Positions 24,957-35,335 of a DNA stretch of 64,000 nt are shown here, in pieces (the stretch's first letter is position 1; each line of letters opens with the position of its first letter). The position numbers and the translations under genes are program-made. Origin of the DNA: Phaeobacter piscinae (GTDB taxonomy: Bacteria > Pseudomonadota > Alphaproteobacteria > Rhodobacterales > Rhodobacteraceae); contig NZ_CP010681.1 in the NCBI RefSeq assembly GCF_002407245.1, positions 3,237,001 to 3,301,000 on the forward strand, read 5' to 3'. The notes below the pieces were generated by a model that saw nothing but the letters and a program-made list of their open reading frames with translations, was not told the origin of the DNA and ran no database searches.

Positions 24957-25283
24957 CTAGTTTAGCTGATAGTGCAACGCATAGCTGCCGTCGTCAAAAC
25001 TGCCAAACATCTCGGGGATATCAGGGTGGCCCACAGGTTCGCCGGAATAATCCGCAATCAGGTTCTGTTCAGACACATACGCCACGTAATATGTCTGATC
25101 GTTCTCTGCCAGCAGATGGTAATAAGGCTGATCCTTCACGGGACGGCTGTCCTCGGGGATCGCCTCATACCATTCTTCTGTATTGGCAAATTCAGGATCG
25201 ACATCGAACACGACACCGCGAAAAGGGTGTTTGCGATGGCGGACAACCTGTCCCAGATTATATTTCGCGCGCGTTCTAAGCAT
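24957..25283 (-). CDS. hspQ: heat shock protein HspQ
   Basis: The 108-aa protein begins MLRTRAKYNLGQVVRHRKHP and contains FRGVVFDVDPEF and QPYYHLLAEN, signature segments of HspQ/YccV. In E. coli it binds hemimethylated DNA and is an adaptor that enhances Lon proteolysis. A start 12 codons inside the longest frame is used because AGGA lies at good spacing and matches the family N-terminus. It is convergent with the gamma-glutamyltransferase. A clear heat-shock promoter was not found upstream. Confidence 0.92.
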   Translation of the reverse strand: MLRTRAKYNLGQVVRHRKHPFRGVVFDVDPEFANTEEWYEAIPEDSRPVKDQPYYHLLAENDQTYYVAYVSEQNLIADYSGEPVGHPDIPEMFGSFDDGSYALHYQLN

Positions 25284-25528
25284 GAATGCTGTTCCTATCG
25301 CCTCATGATACTCTGCCACAAGGGAAAATGTCGAATCCGCGACAGGGTTTCGGCGGAAACACTCTGTCCTTCACGATAGGACAATGCTGCTGCCCCCACT
25401 GCCAGGTATTCAGCGCCCGTGAAACCCTCGTGATTGCGAAACGTCTATAGGCTTTGCGCAGATCGACCCTTGGTTTCTGGGCGGCCAGCTTTCATATAGG
25501 GGGCAAGTTCGAAATGGAGAGCAAGCGC

Positions 25529-26464
25529 ATGATCGATATTCTTGGCGGCGCGGGAGATATGGCCCCCGCAGGTGATCTGGTCAAAGACGTGACCGAGGCA
25601 ACATTCATGCAGGATGTCGTCGATGCCTCAATGCAGGCGCCGGTGATCGTGGATTTCTGGGCGCCCTGGTGCGGCCCCTGCAAGACCCTTGGCCCCGCAT
25701 TGGAGGCTGCCGTGACCAAAGCCAAAGGCGCGGTCACAATGGCAAAGATTGACGTGGATCAGAACCAGCGTCTGGTGCAGGCGCTATCGCAGCAGGGTTT
25801 GCCGCTGCAGTCGATCCCTACGGTTGTCGCCTTTGTCCAAGGTCGACCAATTGACATGTTCCAGGGCGCTGTGGCCCCATCCGAAATCGATGCGTTCATC
25901 AAGCGCGCCATCGAAGCAGGCGGCGGTAGCGCAGATGGCGGTCTGGGCGATGCGATCGAAGCCGCAGAGCAGATGTTGGCCGACGGCGATGTGGCAGATG
26001 CCGCACAGACCTTTGCCGCTGTTTTGGGCGAAGATGACAAAAACGCAGCTGCTTACGGTGGTCTGGCTCGTGCCCATGTTGCCATGGGCGACCTGGATCA
26101 GGCAGAGGCTGTGCTGAATGGCGCCCCCGCTGAGATTTCCGACGCCGCAGAGATCGAGGCAGCCCATGCCCAAATCGCCCTCGCCCGTCAGGCCGAAAAT
26201 GCCGGTCCGGTGGCCGAACTGCGCGCAACCGTGGAGGCCTATCCCGAAGACCATCAGGCGCGGTTTGATCTGGCGCAGGCCTTGCATGCCGCCGGCGAGG
26301 CAGAGGCCGCCGTGGATGAACTTCTGACGCTGTTCCGCAAGGATCAAGACTGGAATGATGGCGCCGCAAAGGCCCAACTGTTCACGATCTTTGATGCGTT
26401 GAAACCGAATGATCCGATTGTTCTGAATGGTCGGCGCAAACTCAGTTCTATCATATTTGCCTAA
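25529..26464 (+). CDS. thioredoxin-domain co-chaperone (CnoX/YbbN type)
   Basis: The 311-aa protein has an N-terminal thioredoxin fold with an intact active site WCGPC (residues 47-51). A C-terminal TPR-like region follows (repeated ADAAQTFAAVL, AEAVLNGAP and YPEDHQARFDLAQALH). That layout is CnoX/YbbN, which protects clients from oxidation and hands them to GroEL or DnaK. Whether it reduces disulfides depends on the CGPC motif, which is present here but replaced in E. coli YbbN. ATG 25529 follows GGAG; ATG 25514 is an alternative. It leads an operon with the Lon-N and UPF0434 genes. Confidence 0.9.
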   Translation: MIDILGGAGDMAPAGDLVKDVTEATFMQDVVDASMQAPVIVDFWAPWCGPCKTLGPALEAAVTKAKGAVTMAKIDVDQNQRLVQALSQQGLPLQSIPTVVAFVQGRPIDMFQGAVAPSEIDAFIKRAIEAGGGSADGGLGDAIEAAEQMLADGDVADAAQTFAAVLGEDDKNAAAYGGLARAHVAMGDLDQAEAVLNGAPAEISDAAEIEAAHAQIALARQAENAGPVAELRATVEAYPEDHQARFDLAQALHAAGEAEAAVDELLTLFRKDQDWNDGAAKAQLFTIFDALKPNDPIVLNGRRKLSSIIFA

Positions 26465-26491
26465 GGCAATGTCAGCGCTACAGTCCCTAGC

Positions 26492-27133
26492 ATGATACAG
26501 GCCGCTGATCTGCCCGATACCCTACCGGTGTTTCCTCTACCCGGGGCGCTATTGCTGCCTCGGGCACGGCTACCGCTGCACATCTTCGAACCGCGCTACC
26601 TGCAAATGCTGGAGGACGCATTCAAGACGTCGCACCGGTTGATCGGCATGGTCCAGCCGTTCCCCTCGAAAACAGAAGACAGCACCCTCCACAGTATCGG
26701 CTGTGCGGGGCGTGTGACCCAGTTTTCAGAAACCGAGGACGGGCGCTACCTGATCACTTTGTCAGGCGTATCGCGCTTCCGCATCAAGACCGAGGTGAAC
26801 GGATTCACGCCCTATCGGCGATGCGAAGTCGACTGGAGCGATTTTAACCGCGACCTGGGTAAAGTTGAAGCCGACGGAACTTTCAACCGACCAGGATTTT
26901 TGGACCTGCTCGAGCGCTTTTTCGAATCGCGCAACTTGTCGACAGATTGGGATGCGTTGAAGGACGCTGAAGATGAGCTTTTGATCAATTCCCTCTCCAT
27001 GATGCTCGACTTCGATCCCGAGGACAAACAGGCCTTGCTCGAAGCGCCCTGCCTTGCCACAAGGCGCGAAACACTGGTCACATTGATCGAGTTTGCCCTG
27101 CGCGGCGGCTCGCATGAGGAAATTCTGCAATGA
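26492..27133 (+). CDS. LON peptidase substrate-binding domain protein
   Basis: The 213-aa protein is an isolated Lon N-terminal domain ([20 protein letters not shown] then RYLQMLEDA). It has no ATPase or protease part, so it may bind substrates rather than cleave them. Its start is 27 nt after the thioredoxin gene stop, and its end overlaps the next start by 4 bp (ATGA). Such proteins commonly sit in this operon in Rhodobacteraceae; the role is unproven. Confidence 0.88.
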   Translation: MIQAADLPDTLPVFPLPGALLLPRARLPLHIFEPRYLQMLEDAFKTSHRLIGMVQPFPSKTEDSTLHSIGCAGRVTQFSETEDGRYLITLSGVSRFRIKTEVNGFTPYRRCEVDWSDFNRDLGKVEADGTFNRPGFLDLLERFFESRNLSTDWDALKDAEDELLINSLSMMLDFDPEDKQALLEAPCLATRRETLVTLIEFALRGGSHEEILQ

Positions 27134-27336
27134 GCACTGAACCGTCTTCCACCGATGCCATGGCGGCCTCCTTTGATCGCCGGATGCTGGAGGCATTGGT
27201 CTGTCCGCGCACCCAGACGGTTCTGGAATATGACGCATCTGCACAGGAGCTGATTTCGCGCGCCGCCAATCTGGCCTTCCCAATCCGCAACGGGATCCCG
27301 GTGATGCTGGAAGATGAAGCCCGCGTGCTAGACTAA
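27130..27336 (+). CDS. Trm112/UPF0434 family small protein
   Basis: The 68-aa protein carries [12 protein letters not shown] and [18 protein letters not shown], the two signature segments of the YcaR/UPF0434 (Trm112p-like) family. Only one Cys is seen where many members keep a zinc-binding set. In other organisms related proteins partner with methyltransferases; no partner is evident here. It starts inside the stop of the Lon-N gene, so it is translationally coupled. Confidence 0.85.
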   Translation: MSTEPSSTDAMAASFDRRMLEALVCPRTQTVLEYDASAQELISRAANLAFPIRNGIPVMLEDEARVLD

Positions 27337-27407
27337 CTCCCGCGTTCCTTATTGAGGCATTCTGCAATGTGACGGAGACTGGGAATGGTTTGCTCGACCT
27401 TCATCCG

Positions 27408-28634
27408 TTAGATCTTCCGCCCCTGCAGCAGGCGTGGCAGATCGCCGGTCAACCCAGCGGCCTCTCGAATAAAGCTTTGCCGCAGCCCCGGGATCGCACC
27501 AACCACGCCCATACCGATGTCGCGCCCCAGACGGAGCAGCGGATTATCGCTGGAAAACAGCCTGTTGAACATATCCGTGGCGGCTGCGAGGCTGGCAGTA
27601 TCGAAACGACGCCACTGCTGGTATCGCGCCAGCACCAAGGGTGAGGCGATATCCTCGCCACGGCGCTTCGCTTCGGTCAGCACCTCCGCCAGGGCGCCAA
27701 CATCGCGAAGACCCGCGTTGAGCCCCTGCCCGGCAATCGGATGGACCCCATGTGCGGCATCCCCGACCAGCGCCAGCCGCTCCGACACGAACGCATTCGC
27801 CAGTGTCAGGTTCAGCGGATAGGTGAACCGGTCCCCGGCCAGACTGATCTCGCCCAGAAAATCACCAAAGCGCGGACGCAGCGCCGCCAGATAATCCGCC
27901 TCTCCAAGCGCCTGAATGGACCGGGCCGAGCTACTGCGTTCGCTCCACACGATTGAAGACCGGTTACCCGGTAGCGGCAGGATGGCCAGAGGGCCAGGCG
28001 GCATGAAGAACTGATGTGCGACCCCGTGGTGGGGCTTTTCATGTTCAATCGCACAGACTAAGGCCGTCTGCCCGTAGTCCCATCCGGTCCGTTTGATACC
28101 GGCCCGTGCTGCGGTCCCGCTGCGCCGGCCATCCGCGCCAACAATCATGCCAGCGCGCAACGTGTCGCCAGACGCAAGCGTGACGGTCACTCCGCTGGTG
28201 TCGACCTGCTGCGCGACCACTGTCTGCTCATCCACCAATGTGATCGCGGCGTTGTCTTCCATGGCGCTGCGCAAGGCCCGGCGCAGATAGCGATCCTCAA
28301 TCATGTAGCCCATCGGGCCATCTTCGATCTCGGCGTGGTCGAAATGCATGAAAAACGGCGACGGCCCCTGCCCGGCCCTGCCGTCGGTGACCTTGATATC
28401 CAGCATCGGCTGTGCGTTGTCAGCGACCTGCGACCAGACGCCAATCTGATCCACCAGCCGCTGCGAGGCCAGCGCCAGGGCATAGCTGCGCCCGTCGAAG
28501 GCCTCATCGTCGCGCAGATCTCGAGGGAGCGCATCAATCAGGGTCACGTTGTGCCCGGTCTGTGCCAGCGCCAAAGCAAGAGCCGGACCATTCAGGCCAC
28601 CGCCCACAATCAGGATGTCAGATGTGTTTTTCAT
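27408..28634 (-). CDS. UbiH/UbiF/VisC-type FAD-dependent ubiquinone biosynthesis hydroxylase
   Basis: The 408-aa flavoprotein has the Rossmann GXGXXG start ILIVGGGLNGPALALA, the DG motif GADGRRSG and the GD motif VGDAAHGVHPIAGQGLNAGLRD. These are the hallmarks of the UbiH/COQ6 family, which hydroxylate the ubiquinone ring. Alphaproteobacteria use one or more members (UbiL, UbiM or UbiH-like), and the ring position here cannot be fixed by sequence alone. The ATG 12 codons into the frame removes a charged non-family lead. It is divergent from the amidase across 89 bp. Confidence 0.9.
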   Translation of the reverse strand: MKNTSDILIVGGGLNGPALALALAQTGHNVTLIDALPRDLRDDEAFDGRSYALALASQRLVDQIGVWSQVADNAQPMLDIKVTDGRAGQGPSPFFMHFDHAEIEDGPMGYMIEDRYLRRALRSAMEDNAAITLVDEQTVVAQQVDTSGVTVTLASGDTLRAGMIVGADGRRSGTAARAGIKRTGWDYGQTALVCAIEHEKPHHGVAHQFFMPPGPLAILPLPGNRSSIVWSERSSSARSIQALGEADYLAALRPRFGDFLGEISLAGDRFTYPLNLTLANAFVSERLALVGDAAHGVHPIAGQGLNAGLRDVGALAEVLTEAKRRGEDIASPLVLARYQQWRRFDTASLAAATDMFNRLFSSDNPLLRLGRDIGMGVVGAIPGLRQSFIREAAGLTGDLPRLLQGRKI

Positions 28635-28723
28635 GCCCCGCAATATGCGCCTGCGATTGGGATTGTCCATGGGGCGCGGTGCCGCTACCGTCGCCCCATC
28701 CCGTGCAACTTGGAGAGGCGCAT

Positions 28724-30052
28724 ATGCAAGAGTGGCTGACGCAGACTGCGGCGAATTTGGGCCGTGGCATCGAGGCGGGCGATATCTGTCCGGTTGCCCT
28801 TACCAAAACCTATCTCGATGCGATCGACGCACATCCGCATCGTGACCGGATTTACACCGTCGTGACCCATGACCGCGCCCTCGCCGAAGCAGAAGCCGCC
28901 AAAGCGCGCGCAGCAAATGAACAGAGATTGTCGCTATTGGACGGTGTTCCGATCAGCTGGAAAGATCTGTTTGACAGCGCCAGCATAGTGACCGAATCCG
29001 GGTCTGATCTGCTGGCCAACCGCATACCTGATCGCGATGCGCTGGTGCTGCGGTCAGCGACCGCAATGGGCGCTGTATGCCTTGGCAAGACGCATATGAG
29101 CGAGCTGGCGTTCTCCGGGCTTGGCCTCAACCCGGTGAAGGCGACACCGCCTTGCATTCATGACAGCGCAGCCGCGCCCGGCGGGTCATCTTCCGGTGCG
29201 GCGACCTCTGTCGCCTTTGGGCTTGCGGCCTGTGGAATCGGCTCTGACACTGGGGGTTCGGTGCGTATTCCGGCGGCATGGAACGATCTTGTGGGGCTAA
29301 AGACCACCTCTGGCCGGATCAGCCTGGAAGGGGTCGTCCCGCTCTGCCTCAGGTTTGATACGGTTGGCCCGCTGACCCGATCGGTTGAGGATGCTGCGCT
29401 CTATCTCGGCATGTTGGAGGGCAACCATGGCCCCGACCTGAGAGGGGCAACGTTGGCGGGGAAACGATTTGCCGATCTGTGGACTGTCGCGCAGCAGGAC
29501 CTCGCGCCTGAGATCGCAAGCGCCTACAGCACGGCCCTGGATCAGTTGCGCGCCGCCGGGGCGGAGATCATGCCGCTAGAGGTGCCCGTGCTGGAAGAAG
29601 CCATGGCCCTAAGCGCAGTCCTGTTCACATCCGAAGCCTACGGTCTGTGGAAGGATGTGATTGAAGCAGCCCCAGATCTGATGTTCCCGGAGATCCTCGA
29701 ACGCTTCCGCTCCGGTGCGGGCTTCAGCGGTCCGGATTATGTCGCAGCTTGGGCCAAGCTGGAACAATTCAGAATGGACTGGGATCTGGCCACCGCAGGC
29801 TTTGACGGGATCCTCTGCCCGACCTCCCCCATTCTGCCGCCGAATGTCGCACGGCTCCAAAGCGATCATGACTACTACATCCATTCGAACCTGATGGCGC
29901 TGCGCAATACCCGGATTGGGAACCTGATGGGTCTCTGCGCCCTGACGCTGCCGACAGGGGTGCCATCCTGTGGGTTGCAGATCCTCGGCCAGCCCGACTG
30001 CGAAGAGGCGCTTTTGCGCATTGGCGCTGCGGTGGAGCGAGCGTTGGCGTGA
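28724..30052 (+). CDS. amidase-signature family hydrolase
   Basis: The 442-aa protein carries the Ser-Ser-Lys triad of amidase-signature enzymes: Lys80 in ISWKDLF, the cis-Ser within GGSSSG (residues 153-158) and nucleophile Ser179 in DTGGSVRIPA. These hydrolyse amides such as glutaminyl-tRNA precursors, malonamide or aryl amides. The length is shorter than GatA and the C-terminal part differs, so it is not the tRNA amidotransferase subunit. GGAG precedes ATG 28724; a longer in-frame extension overlaps the UbiH-like gene and is rejected. The substrate is unknown. Confidence 0.9.
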   Translation: MQEWLTQTAANLGRGIEAGDICPVALTKTYLDAIDAHPHRDRIYTVVTHDRALAEAEAAKARAANEQRLSLLDGVPISWKDLFDSASIVTESGSDLLANRIPDRDALVLRSATAMGAVCLGKTHMSELAFSGLGLNPVKATPPCIHDSAAAPGGSSSGAATSVAFGLAACGIGSDTGGSVRIPAAWNDLVGLKTTSGRISLEGVVPLCLRFDTVGPLTRSVEDAALYLGMLEGNHGPDLRGATLAGKRFADLWTVAQQDLAPEIASAYSTALDQLRAAGAEIMPLEVPVLEEAMALSAVLFTSEAYGLWKDVIEAAPDLMFPEILERFRSGAGFSGPDYVAAWAKLEQFRMDWDLATAGFDGILCPTSPILPPNVARLQSDHDYYIHSNLMALRNTRIGNLMGLCALTLPTGVPSCGLQILGQPDCEEALLRIGAAVERALA

Positions 30053-30160
30053 AAGCCACATTTCGCCAAGCCCGGTTTTGCGTGGCTGGACGCAGCGGGA
30101 TCGGCTCTGTAGTTTGATCACAAACGGGGCACTAACGATCCCGGACCTGAGGCCAGATAT

Positions 30161-31339
30161 ATGAATTTTCCGGAGCGGTTTTCAAACCTGCCGCCATATG
30201 CGTTTCCGCGCCTGCGGGCGTTGCTTGACCACCACACGCCGGGCGGCGACGTGGTGCATATGACCATTGGCGAACCCAAACATGATTTCCCTGCCTGGGT
30301 TACCAATGTCATCGTCGAAAATGCCGCTGGCTTTCAAAGCTATCCCCCGAATGAGGGCAGCGCCGAGCTGCGCGGTGCCATCAGCGACTGGATCAAGCGC
30401 CGCTATGATGTGAGCGTTGATCCAATGACCCAGGTGATGGCGCTGAACGGCACCCGTGAGGGTCTCTACAACGCCGCAATGGCATTGTGCCCGGAGCAGA
30501 AAAACGGCGCAAAACCCGTGGTTTTGATCCCTAACCCGTTTTATCAAGTCTACATGGTTGCGGCGATCTCCGTCGCGGCTGAGCCTGTTTTTGTACCTGC
30601 CACGGCAGATACCGGCCATCTGCCCGACTATGCCAGCCTATCGCCGGACGTGTTGAACCGCACCGCCGTAGCCTACATCTGCTCCCCCGCGAACCCGCAG
30701 GGCGCTGTTGCCAGCCGGGCATATTGGACCCAGTTGATCCAGTTGGCGGAACAGTATGATTTTCGCATCTTTGCCGATGAATGCTATTCTGAGATCTACC
30801 GCGATACAGCACCTGTCGGCGCATTGAGCGTGGCGCAGGAGCTGGGGGCAGATCCCGAACGCGTCGTTCTGTTCAACTCGCTCTCCAAACGCTCCAACCT
30901 TGCTGGTCTGCGTTCAGGTCTGATTGCAGGCGGCCCGGATACGATGAAGCGGGTGCATCAGCTGCGTGCCTATTCCGGCGCCCCTCTGCCCGCGCCATTA
31001 CAGGCGGCCGCGGCCCGCGTCTGGGCCGATGAGGCGCATGTTGCCGAGAATCGCGCACTCTATCAGGAGAAATACCGGATCGCGGATCGGGTCTTTGACG
31101 GGCTCGATGGCTATATGGCGCCAGAGGCGGGATTTTTCCTCTGGCTACCGGTCGAAGACGGCGAGACAGCCGCACTTAAACTATGGCAAGACACTGGTGT
31201 GCGGGTCCTGCCCGGCGCCTATCTGGCCCAAGGTGACGGCACCGCAAATCCCGGCAGAGGCTATATTCGTGTGGCGTTGGTTGCGCCCGCGAAACAGACA
31301 GAGGCCGCCCTGCACACGTTGCGCAGCTGCCTGTACTGA
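30161..31339 (+). CDS. class I/II PLP-dependent aminotransferase (DapC-like)
   Basis: The 392-aa protein has the fold-type I features IGEPKHDFP, SYPPNEGSAELR and the PLP-binding Lys243 in SLSKRSNLAGLRSG. The GEPKH and SLSKRSN motifs fit the succinyldiaminopimelate transaminase (DapC) subgroup of lysine/peptidoglycan precursor synthesis. A definite DapC call would need comparison with other aminotransferases. It lies 108 bp after the amidase and 113 bp before ftsK; the latter gap holds a hairpin without T-tract at 31353-31374. Confidence 0.83.
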   Translation: MNFPERFSNLPPYAFPRLRALLDHHTPGGDVVHMTIGEPKHDFPAWVTNVIVENAAGFQSYPPNEGSAELRGAISDWIKRRYDVSVDPMTQVMALNGTREGLYNAAMALCPEQKNGAKPVVLIPNPFYQVYMVAAISVAAEPVFVPATADTGHLPDYASLSPDVLNRTAVAYICSPANPQGAVASRAYWTQLIQLAEQYDFRIFADECYSEIYRDTAPVGALSVAQELGADPERVVLFNSLSKRSNLAGLRSGLIAGGPDTMKRVHQLRAYSGAPLPAPLQAAAARVWADEAHVAENRALYQEKYRIADRVFDGLDGYMAPEAGFFLWLPVEDGETAALKLWQDTGVRVLPGAYLAQGDGTANPGRGYIRVALVAPAKQTEAALHTLRSCLY

Positions 31340-31452
31340 CGATCCATTGCATGCGCCCCGTTCAGAGGGGGCGCCAAAATAAGAAAAGTCATGGGGACAA
31401 AACCCGCGCCAAAAGCGGGACACCCCGACGGACAAGATGAAACGAGGTAGGC

Positions 31453-34400
31453 ATGGCATTTCAGACGCGCAGCCGTGATCCATTGCTGGACAGTACGATG
31501 CAGGCGGCCATTGAGAAACGCGGCAAGGAGCTGATCGGCGTCTTGCTGATCGGGCTGGGCCTGATGGTTGCCCTGATGATCGGCAGCTATTCCGCAGATG
31601 ATCCCAACTGGATGGTGTCAACAGATGCCCCGGTCCAGAATATGCTGGGCCGCACCGGTGCCTCTGTCGCCTTCATTCTGATCACCCTCTTTGGCAAGGC
31701 CAGTTGGGCAATTGCCCTATTCCTGACCGTTTGGGGCGGACGCTGCGTGCTGCACCGGGGGGAGGATCGTTTTCTGTGGCCACTGCTGCTGTCGTTGCCC
31801 TGGCTCCTGCTGGTCTCTCTGCATCTGGAAACACTGGTCCCCTCGGAGGCTTGGAAATCAGCCCATACTTTTGGCCTTGGTGGTATGATCGGGTACACCT
31901 TCCTTGGCATGTTGCTGGCACTGCTGCCGGTCGGGTTGATCTTTCTCGTCAAATTCCTGTCGCTGCTGACGGCACTTGGCATGGTCAGCCTCGGTGCGAC
32001 CGTGCTCGGCTTCACCCGACCCGAGGTGACGCGCGGCCTGCGGTTTGTGCTTGTTGGCCTCATCCTGATCTATGGTGCGATTGCGGGTCTGCTTGGCCGG
32101 GGGGCCGCCAGTGGCATGCAGGCGGCGCTCAGCTATCGCAGCCGTCGCGCCGAACGCACAGCCGCCGCTGTCGCCATGGCCGATGTTGTCGACAGCGCTG
32201 AAACCGACCCGCAGATGTTTGAGCCGATGGACTTCGACGATGCCCCGATGGCCGCACCGCCGCTGGGTGCCCCGTCACTTGGGCCAGCTGCTGCGCCCCT
32301 TGCTCGGGTAGAACCAACCTTTGAGGCCGCGCAGGAAGACGCCCCCGAGCCGGTTAAGGAAAAGACCGGACTATTTGCCCGCGTGCCAAACCTTATCCGT
32401 CGGGCAGATCCCGTCATGCCAGAACCGGAGCTGGTTGAACCGACCCTAAGCGATCTGGATGCCGCCGCAGATCTGGACGGATTGCCCGGCGATGAACGGA
32501 TCGCAGAGAAAATCGCCAGCGCGGTGCGTGTACGCCGAGCTGCTGATGTCGCCCCCGAAGTGGATTTCCCGCTGACCAAGGGCCGCGGACGCCGACCAGA
32601 ACCGCTGATTTTCAATCCCAACCAGGCAAGCGACGGCCTACCGCCGGAGCCACCGTTGACCGGCGCATCCTTGGACGCCATGGGCGCGGCACTGGGGGCG
32701 ACCACGCCTTTGCCTCCCGCGCCTGAAACCAGCTTTTCCACCGCCATCGATCCGCATCAGGATTACGATGACGGCGCCTATGATCATCCTGCTGTCGCAT
32801 CATCTGAGTTGCAGCATGACGCCTCTCCGGAGTTCGTTGATCATGTCGCATCGGAAGATCTGCCACATGCGCCCGCCGTCACCTCAGGTGCTGCGCAGGT
32901 TCTGCGCCGCACGCCTCAGTCAGCGCAAGCTGCCACGGACACTGCGGCAGCCGCGGCAGCTGTATCGCCTCCCGTAGCGCTCCCCGTGGCAGAGCCCCGG
33001 CGGGCTGTTGTGGAACAGCCGGTGCGCAAACCACCACAGCCGTCGACGCGCGCCAAGGCGGAAGCACAACCACCCTTGGCGTTTGAGGACACCAGCAGTG
33101 ACTTTGAACTGCCGCCGCTCTCTCTCCTGACCAGTCCGGCGCAAATCGAACGTCATCATCTGAGCGATGAGGCACTGGAAGAAAACGCCCGGATGCTGGA
33201 ATCGGTGCTGGATGACTATGGCGTCAAAGGAGACATCGTTTCAGTGCGCCCCGGCCCCGTTGTGACCATGTATGAACTGGAACCGGCACCCGGCCTGAAG
33301 GCAAGCCGTGTTATCGGCCTCGCGGATGATATCGCCCGCTCGATGTCGGCGCTCTCTGCGCGTGTGTCTACCGTGCCCGGCCGCACAGTGATCGGTATCG
33401 AACTGCCGAACGACAAACGCGAAAAGGTTGTTCTGCGTGAAATCCTCGCCTCGCGCGATTTCGGTGACGGCACCCATGCGCTACCGCTTGCGCTTGGCAA
33501 GGATATTGGCGGCGACAGCATGGTCGCCAACCTCGCCAAAATGCCCCACCTGCTGATCGCAGGGACCACCGGCTCGGGTAAATCCGTGGCGATCAACACC
33601 ATGATCCTGTCGCTGCTATACAAGCTGACGCCAGAGGAATGCCGCCTGATCATGATCGATCCCAAGATGCTGGAACTTTCCGTCTATGATGGTATCCCGC
33701 ACCTGCTGTCGCCGGTGGTGACCGATCCGAAAAAAGCTGTCGTTGCCTTGAAATGGGTCGTCGGCGAAATGGAAGATCGCTATCGCAAGATGTCGAAAAT
33801 GGGCGTCCGCAATATCGCAGGCTTCAACGGCCGGGTAAAAGAGGCGCTCGACAAAGGCGAAATGTTCAGCCGCACGGTGCAGACCGGTTTTGACGATGAC
33901 ACCGGCGAGCCGGTGTTCGAGACCGAAGAATTCGCCCCCGAAGCCCTGCCCTATATCGTCGTCATTGTCGACGAGATGGCCGACCTGATGATGGTTGCTG
34001 GCAAGGAAATCGAAGCCTGCATCCAGCGCCTGGCCCAGATGGCACGGGCATCGGGCATTCACCTGATCATGGCCACGCAACGGCCGTCGGTCGATGTGAT
34101 CACCGGCACGATCAAGGCCAACTTCCCGACCCGGATTTCCTTCCAGGTGACCTCAAAAGTGGACAGCCGGACCATCCTTGGTGAGATGGGCGCCGAACAG
34201 CTTCTTGGGATGGGCGACATGCTCTATATGGCCGGCGGAGCCAAGATCACCCGTTGCCACGGTCCCTTTGTCTCAGATGAAGAGGTGGAAGAGGTCGTCA
34301 ATCACCTCAAGCAATTTGGCCCGCCTGAATATATAGGCAACGTGCTGGACGGTCCGGACGACGAGAAGGCGGACAACATCGACGCCGTTCTTGGGCTCTC

Positions 34401-34614
34401 GACCGGAGGCAACACCGATACCGAGGATGCCCTCTATGACACCGCGGTCCAGATTGTGATCAAGGATCGCAAATGCTCCACCTCCTATATCCAGCGCAAA
34501 CTCGCCATCGGCTACAACAAGGCCGCACGTCTTGTTGAACAGATGGAGGAAGAGGGCCTCGTTTCCCCAGCAAACCACGTCGGGAAAAGGGAAATTCTGG
34601 TTCCTGAACAATAA
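31453..34614 (+). CDS. ftsK: DNA translocase FtsK
   Basis: The 1053-aa protein has about four N-terminal membrane segments (residues 35-210) anchoring it at the septum. A long low-complexity linker rich in Ala, Pro and Glu follows (about 215-560), then the motor. Walker A GTTGSGKS is at 704-711, Walker [13 protein letters not shown] near 835-847, and a C-terminal gamma winged-helix ([20 protein letters not shown]) recognises KOPS. It pumps DNA to resolve chromosome dimers through XerCD/dif at division. AGGTAG-type sequence precedes the ATG. lolA follows 64 nt later, a common gene order in the group. Confidence 0.96.
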   Translation: MAFQTRSRDPLLDSTMQAAIEKRGKELIGVLLIGLGLMVALMIGSYSADDPNWMVSTDAPVQNMLGRTGASVAFILITLFGKASWAIALFLTVWGGRCVLHRGEDRFLWPLLLSLPWLLLVSLHLETLVPSEAWKSAHTFGLGGMIGYTFLGMLLALLPVGLIFLVKFLSLLTALGMVSLGATVLGFTRPEVTRGLRFVLVGLILIYGAIAGLLGRGAASGMQAALSYRSRRAERTAAAVAMADVVDSAETDPQMFEPMDFDDAPMAAPPLGAPSLGPAAAPLARVEPTFEAAQEDAPEPVKEKTGLFARVPNLIRRADPVMPEPELVEPTLSDLDAAADLDGLPGDERIAEKIASAVRVRRAADVAPEVDFPLTKGRGRRPEPLIFNPNQASDGLPPEPPLTGASLDAMGAALGATTPLPPAPETSFSTAIDPHQDYDDGAYDHPAVASSELQHDASPEFVDHVASEDLPHAPAVTSGAAQVLRRTPQSAQAATDTAAAAAAVSPPVALPVAEPRRAVVEQPVRKPPQPSTRAKAEAQPPLAFEDTSSDFELPPLSLLTSPAQIERHHLSDEALEENARMLESVLDDYGVKGDIVSVRPGPVVTMYELEPAPGLKASRVIGLADDIARSMSALSARVSTVPGRTVIGIELPNDKREKVVLREILASRDFGDGTHALPLALGKDIGGDSMVANLAKMPHLLIAGTTGSGKSVAINTMILSLLYKLTPEECRLIMIDPKMLELSVYDGIPHLLSPVVTDPKKAVVALKWVVGEMEDRYRKMSKMGVRNIAGFNGRVKEALDKGEMFSRTVQTGFDDDTGEPVFETEEFAPEALPYIVVIVDEMADLMMVAGKEIEACIQRLAQMARASGIHLIMATQRPSVDVITGTIKANFPTRISFQVTSKVDSRTILGEMGAEQLLGMGDMLYMAGGAKITRCHGPFVSDEEVEEVVNHLKQFGPPEYIGNVLDGPDDEKADNIDAVLGLSTGGNTDTEDALYDTAVQIVIKDRKCSTSYIQRKLAIGYNKAARLVEQMEEEGLVSPANHVGKREILVPEQ

Positions 34615-34678
34615 ATTCGGGGCGGGGCCAATTGGTCCCGCCTCTTCACATTTGTCGCAGCGTCCTTATTTAGAAGCC

Positions 34679-35266
34679 ATGAAACAAATCGCCTACGCCA
34701 TAGCGCTGACGCTCTGTTCCCCGGCTGCATGGGCAGCCGAGAAGCTGAGCCTGAATGAAGTTTCGCAATACCTGAACGGGATTTCCACCGCCACGGCGCC
34801 CTTCAGCCAGATCAACGATGATGGTAGCCTGTCGACCGGGAAGCTGTATATGCACCGCCCTGGCCGAATGCGGTTCGAATATGACCCACCGAACAAGGGC
34901 GTTGTGGTCGCAGGTGCGGGCGCTGTGCTGATCCAGGACCCGAAGTCAAATCAGCCACCGGAAACCTATCCGCTGAAGCGCACCCCGCTCTCTCTTATTC
35001 TTGCCCGGAACGTGAACCTCGGGCGTGCCAATATGGTCGTCGGCCATAGCTTTGACGGCACCTCGACCATCATCCGGGCGCAGGATCCCAAGAACCCTGA
35101 ATACGGCAGCATCGAAATGATGTTTACCGGTGACCCGGTCGAACTGCGTAAATGGGTGATCCACGATGGCTCTGGTGGGCAGACCACAGTGATCCTGGGC
35201 GGGTTAAAGACTGGCGTGAAGCTGCCATCAAAGCTCTTCAACACCAGCTCGGCCCCCACACGCTGA
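34679..35266 (+). CDS. lolA: LolA-like outer-membrane lipoprotein carrier protein
   Basis: The 195-aa protein has a Sec signal peptide with cleavage after PAAWA (residues 1-17 or so), then a LolA beta-barrel-like domain (LSTGKLYMHRPGRMRFEYDPP). It would ferry mature lipoproteins from the LolCDE complex through the periplasm to LolB or the outer membrane. The start was chosen at ATG 34679, which opens the signal peptide; the longer frame overlaps ftsK. It likely shares a transcript with ftsK. A strong terminator lies downstream. Confidence 0.9.
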   Translation: MKQIAYAIALTLCSPAAWAAEKLSLNEVSQYLNGISTATAPFSQINDDGSLSTGKLYMHRPGRMRFEYDPPNKGVVVAGAGAVLIQDPKSNQPPETYPLKRTPLSLILARNVNLGRANMVVGHSFDGTSTIIRAQDPKNPEYGSIEMMFTGDPVELRKWVIHDGSGGQTTVILGGLKTGVKLPSKLFNTSSAPTR

Positions 35267-35282
35267 TAAGCCACAGACAGAA

Positions 35283-35316
35283 AAAGCCCCCGCCCAATAA
35301 TCTGAGCGGGGGCTTT
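35283..35316. terminator. bidirectional terminator after lolA
   Basis: AAAGCCCCCGC (35283-35293) pairs with GCGGGGGCTTT (35306-35316) around a 12-nt loop. T-runs in both orientations fit the convergent lolA and lytic-transglycosylase genes. Confidence 0.85.
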
Positions 35317-35335
35317 CATTTCAGGGATATGCCGA

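Noticed and set aside
25284..25380. Possible heat-shock sigma-32 promoter before hspQ
   Set aside because: CTTG is present on the minus strand, but the downstream element does not fit the alphaproteobacterial RpoH consensus at the right spacing.
31353..31374. GCGCCCC/GGGGCGC hairpin between the aminotransferase and ftsK
   Set aside because: A good stem but no T-tract on either strand, so it is not a terminator; no regulatory context was visible.
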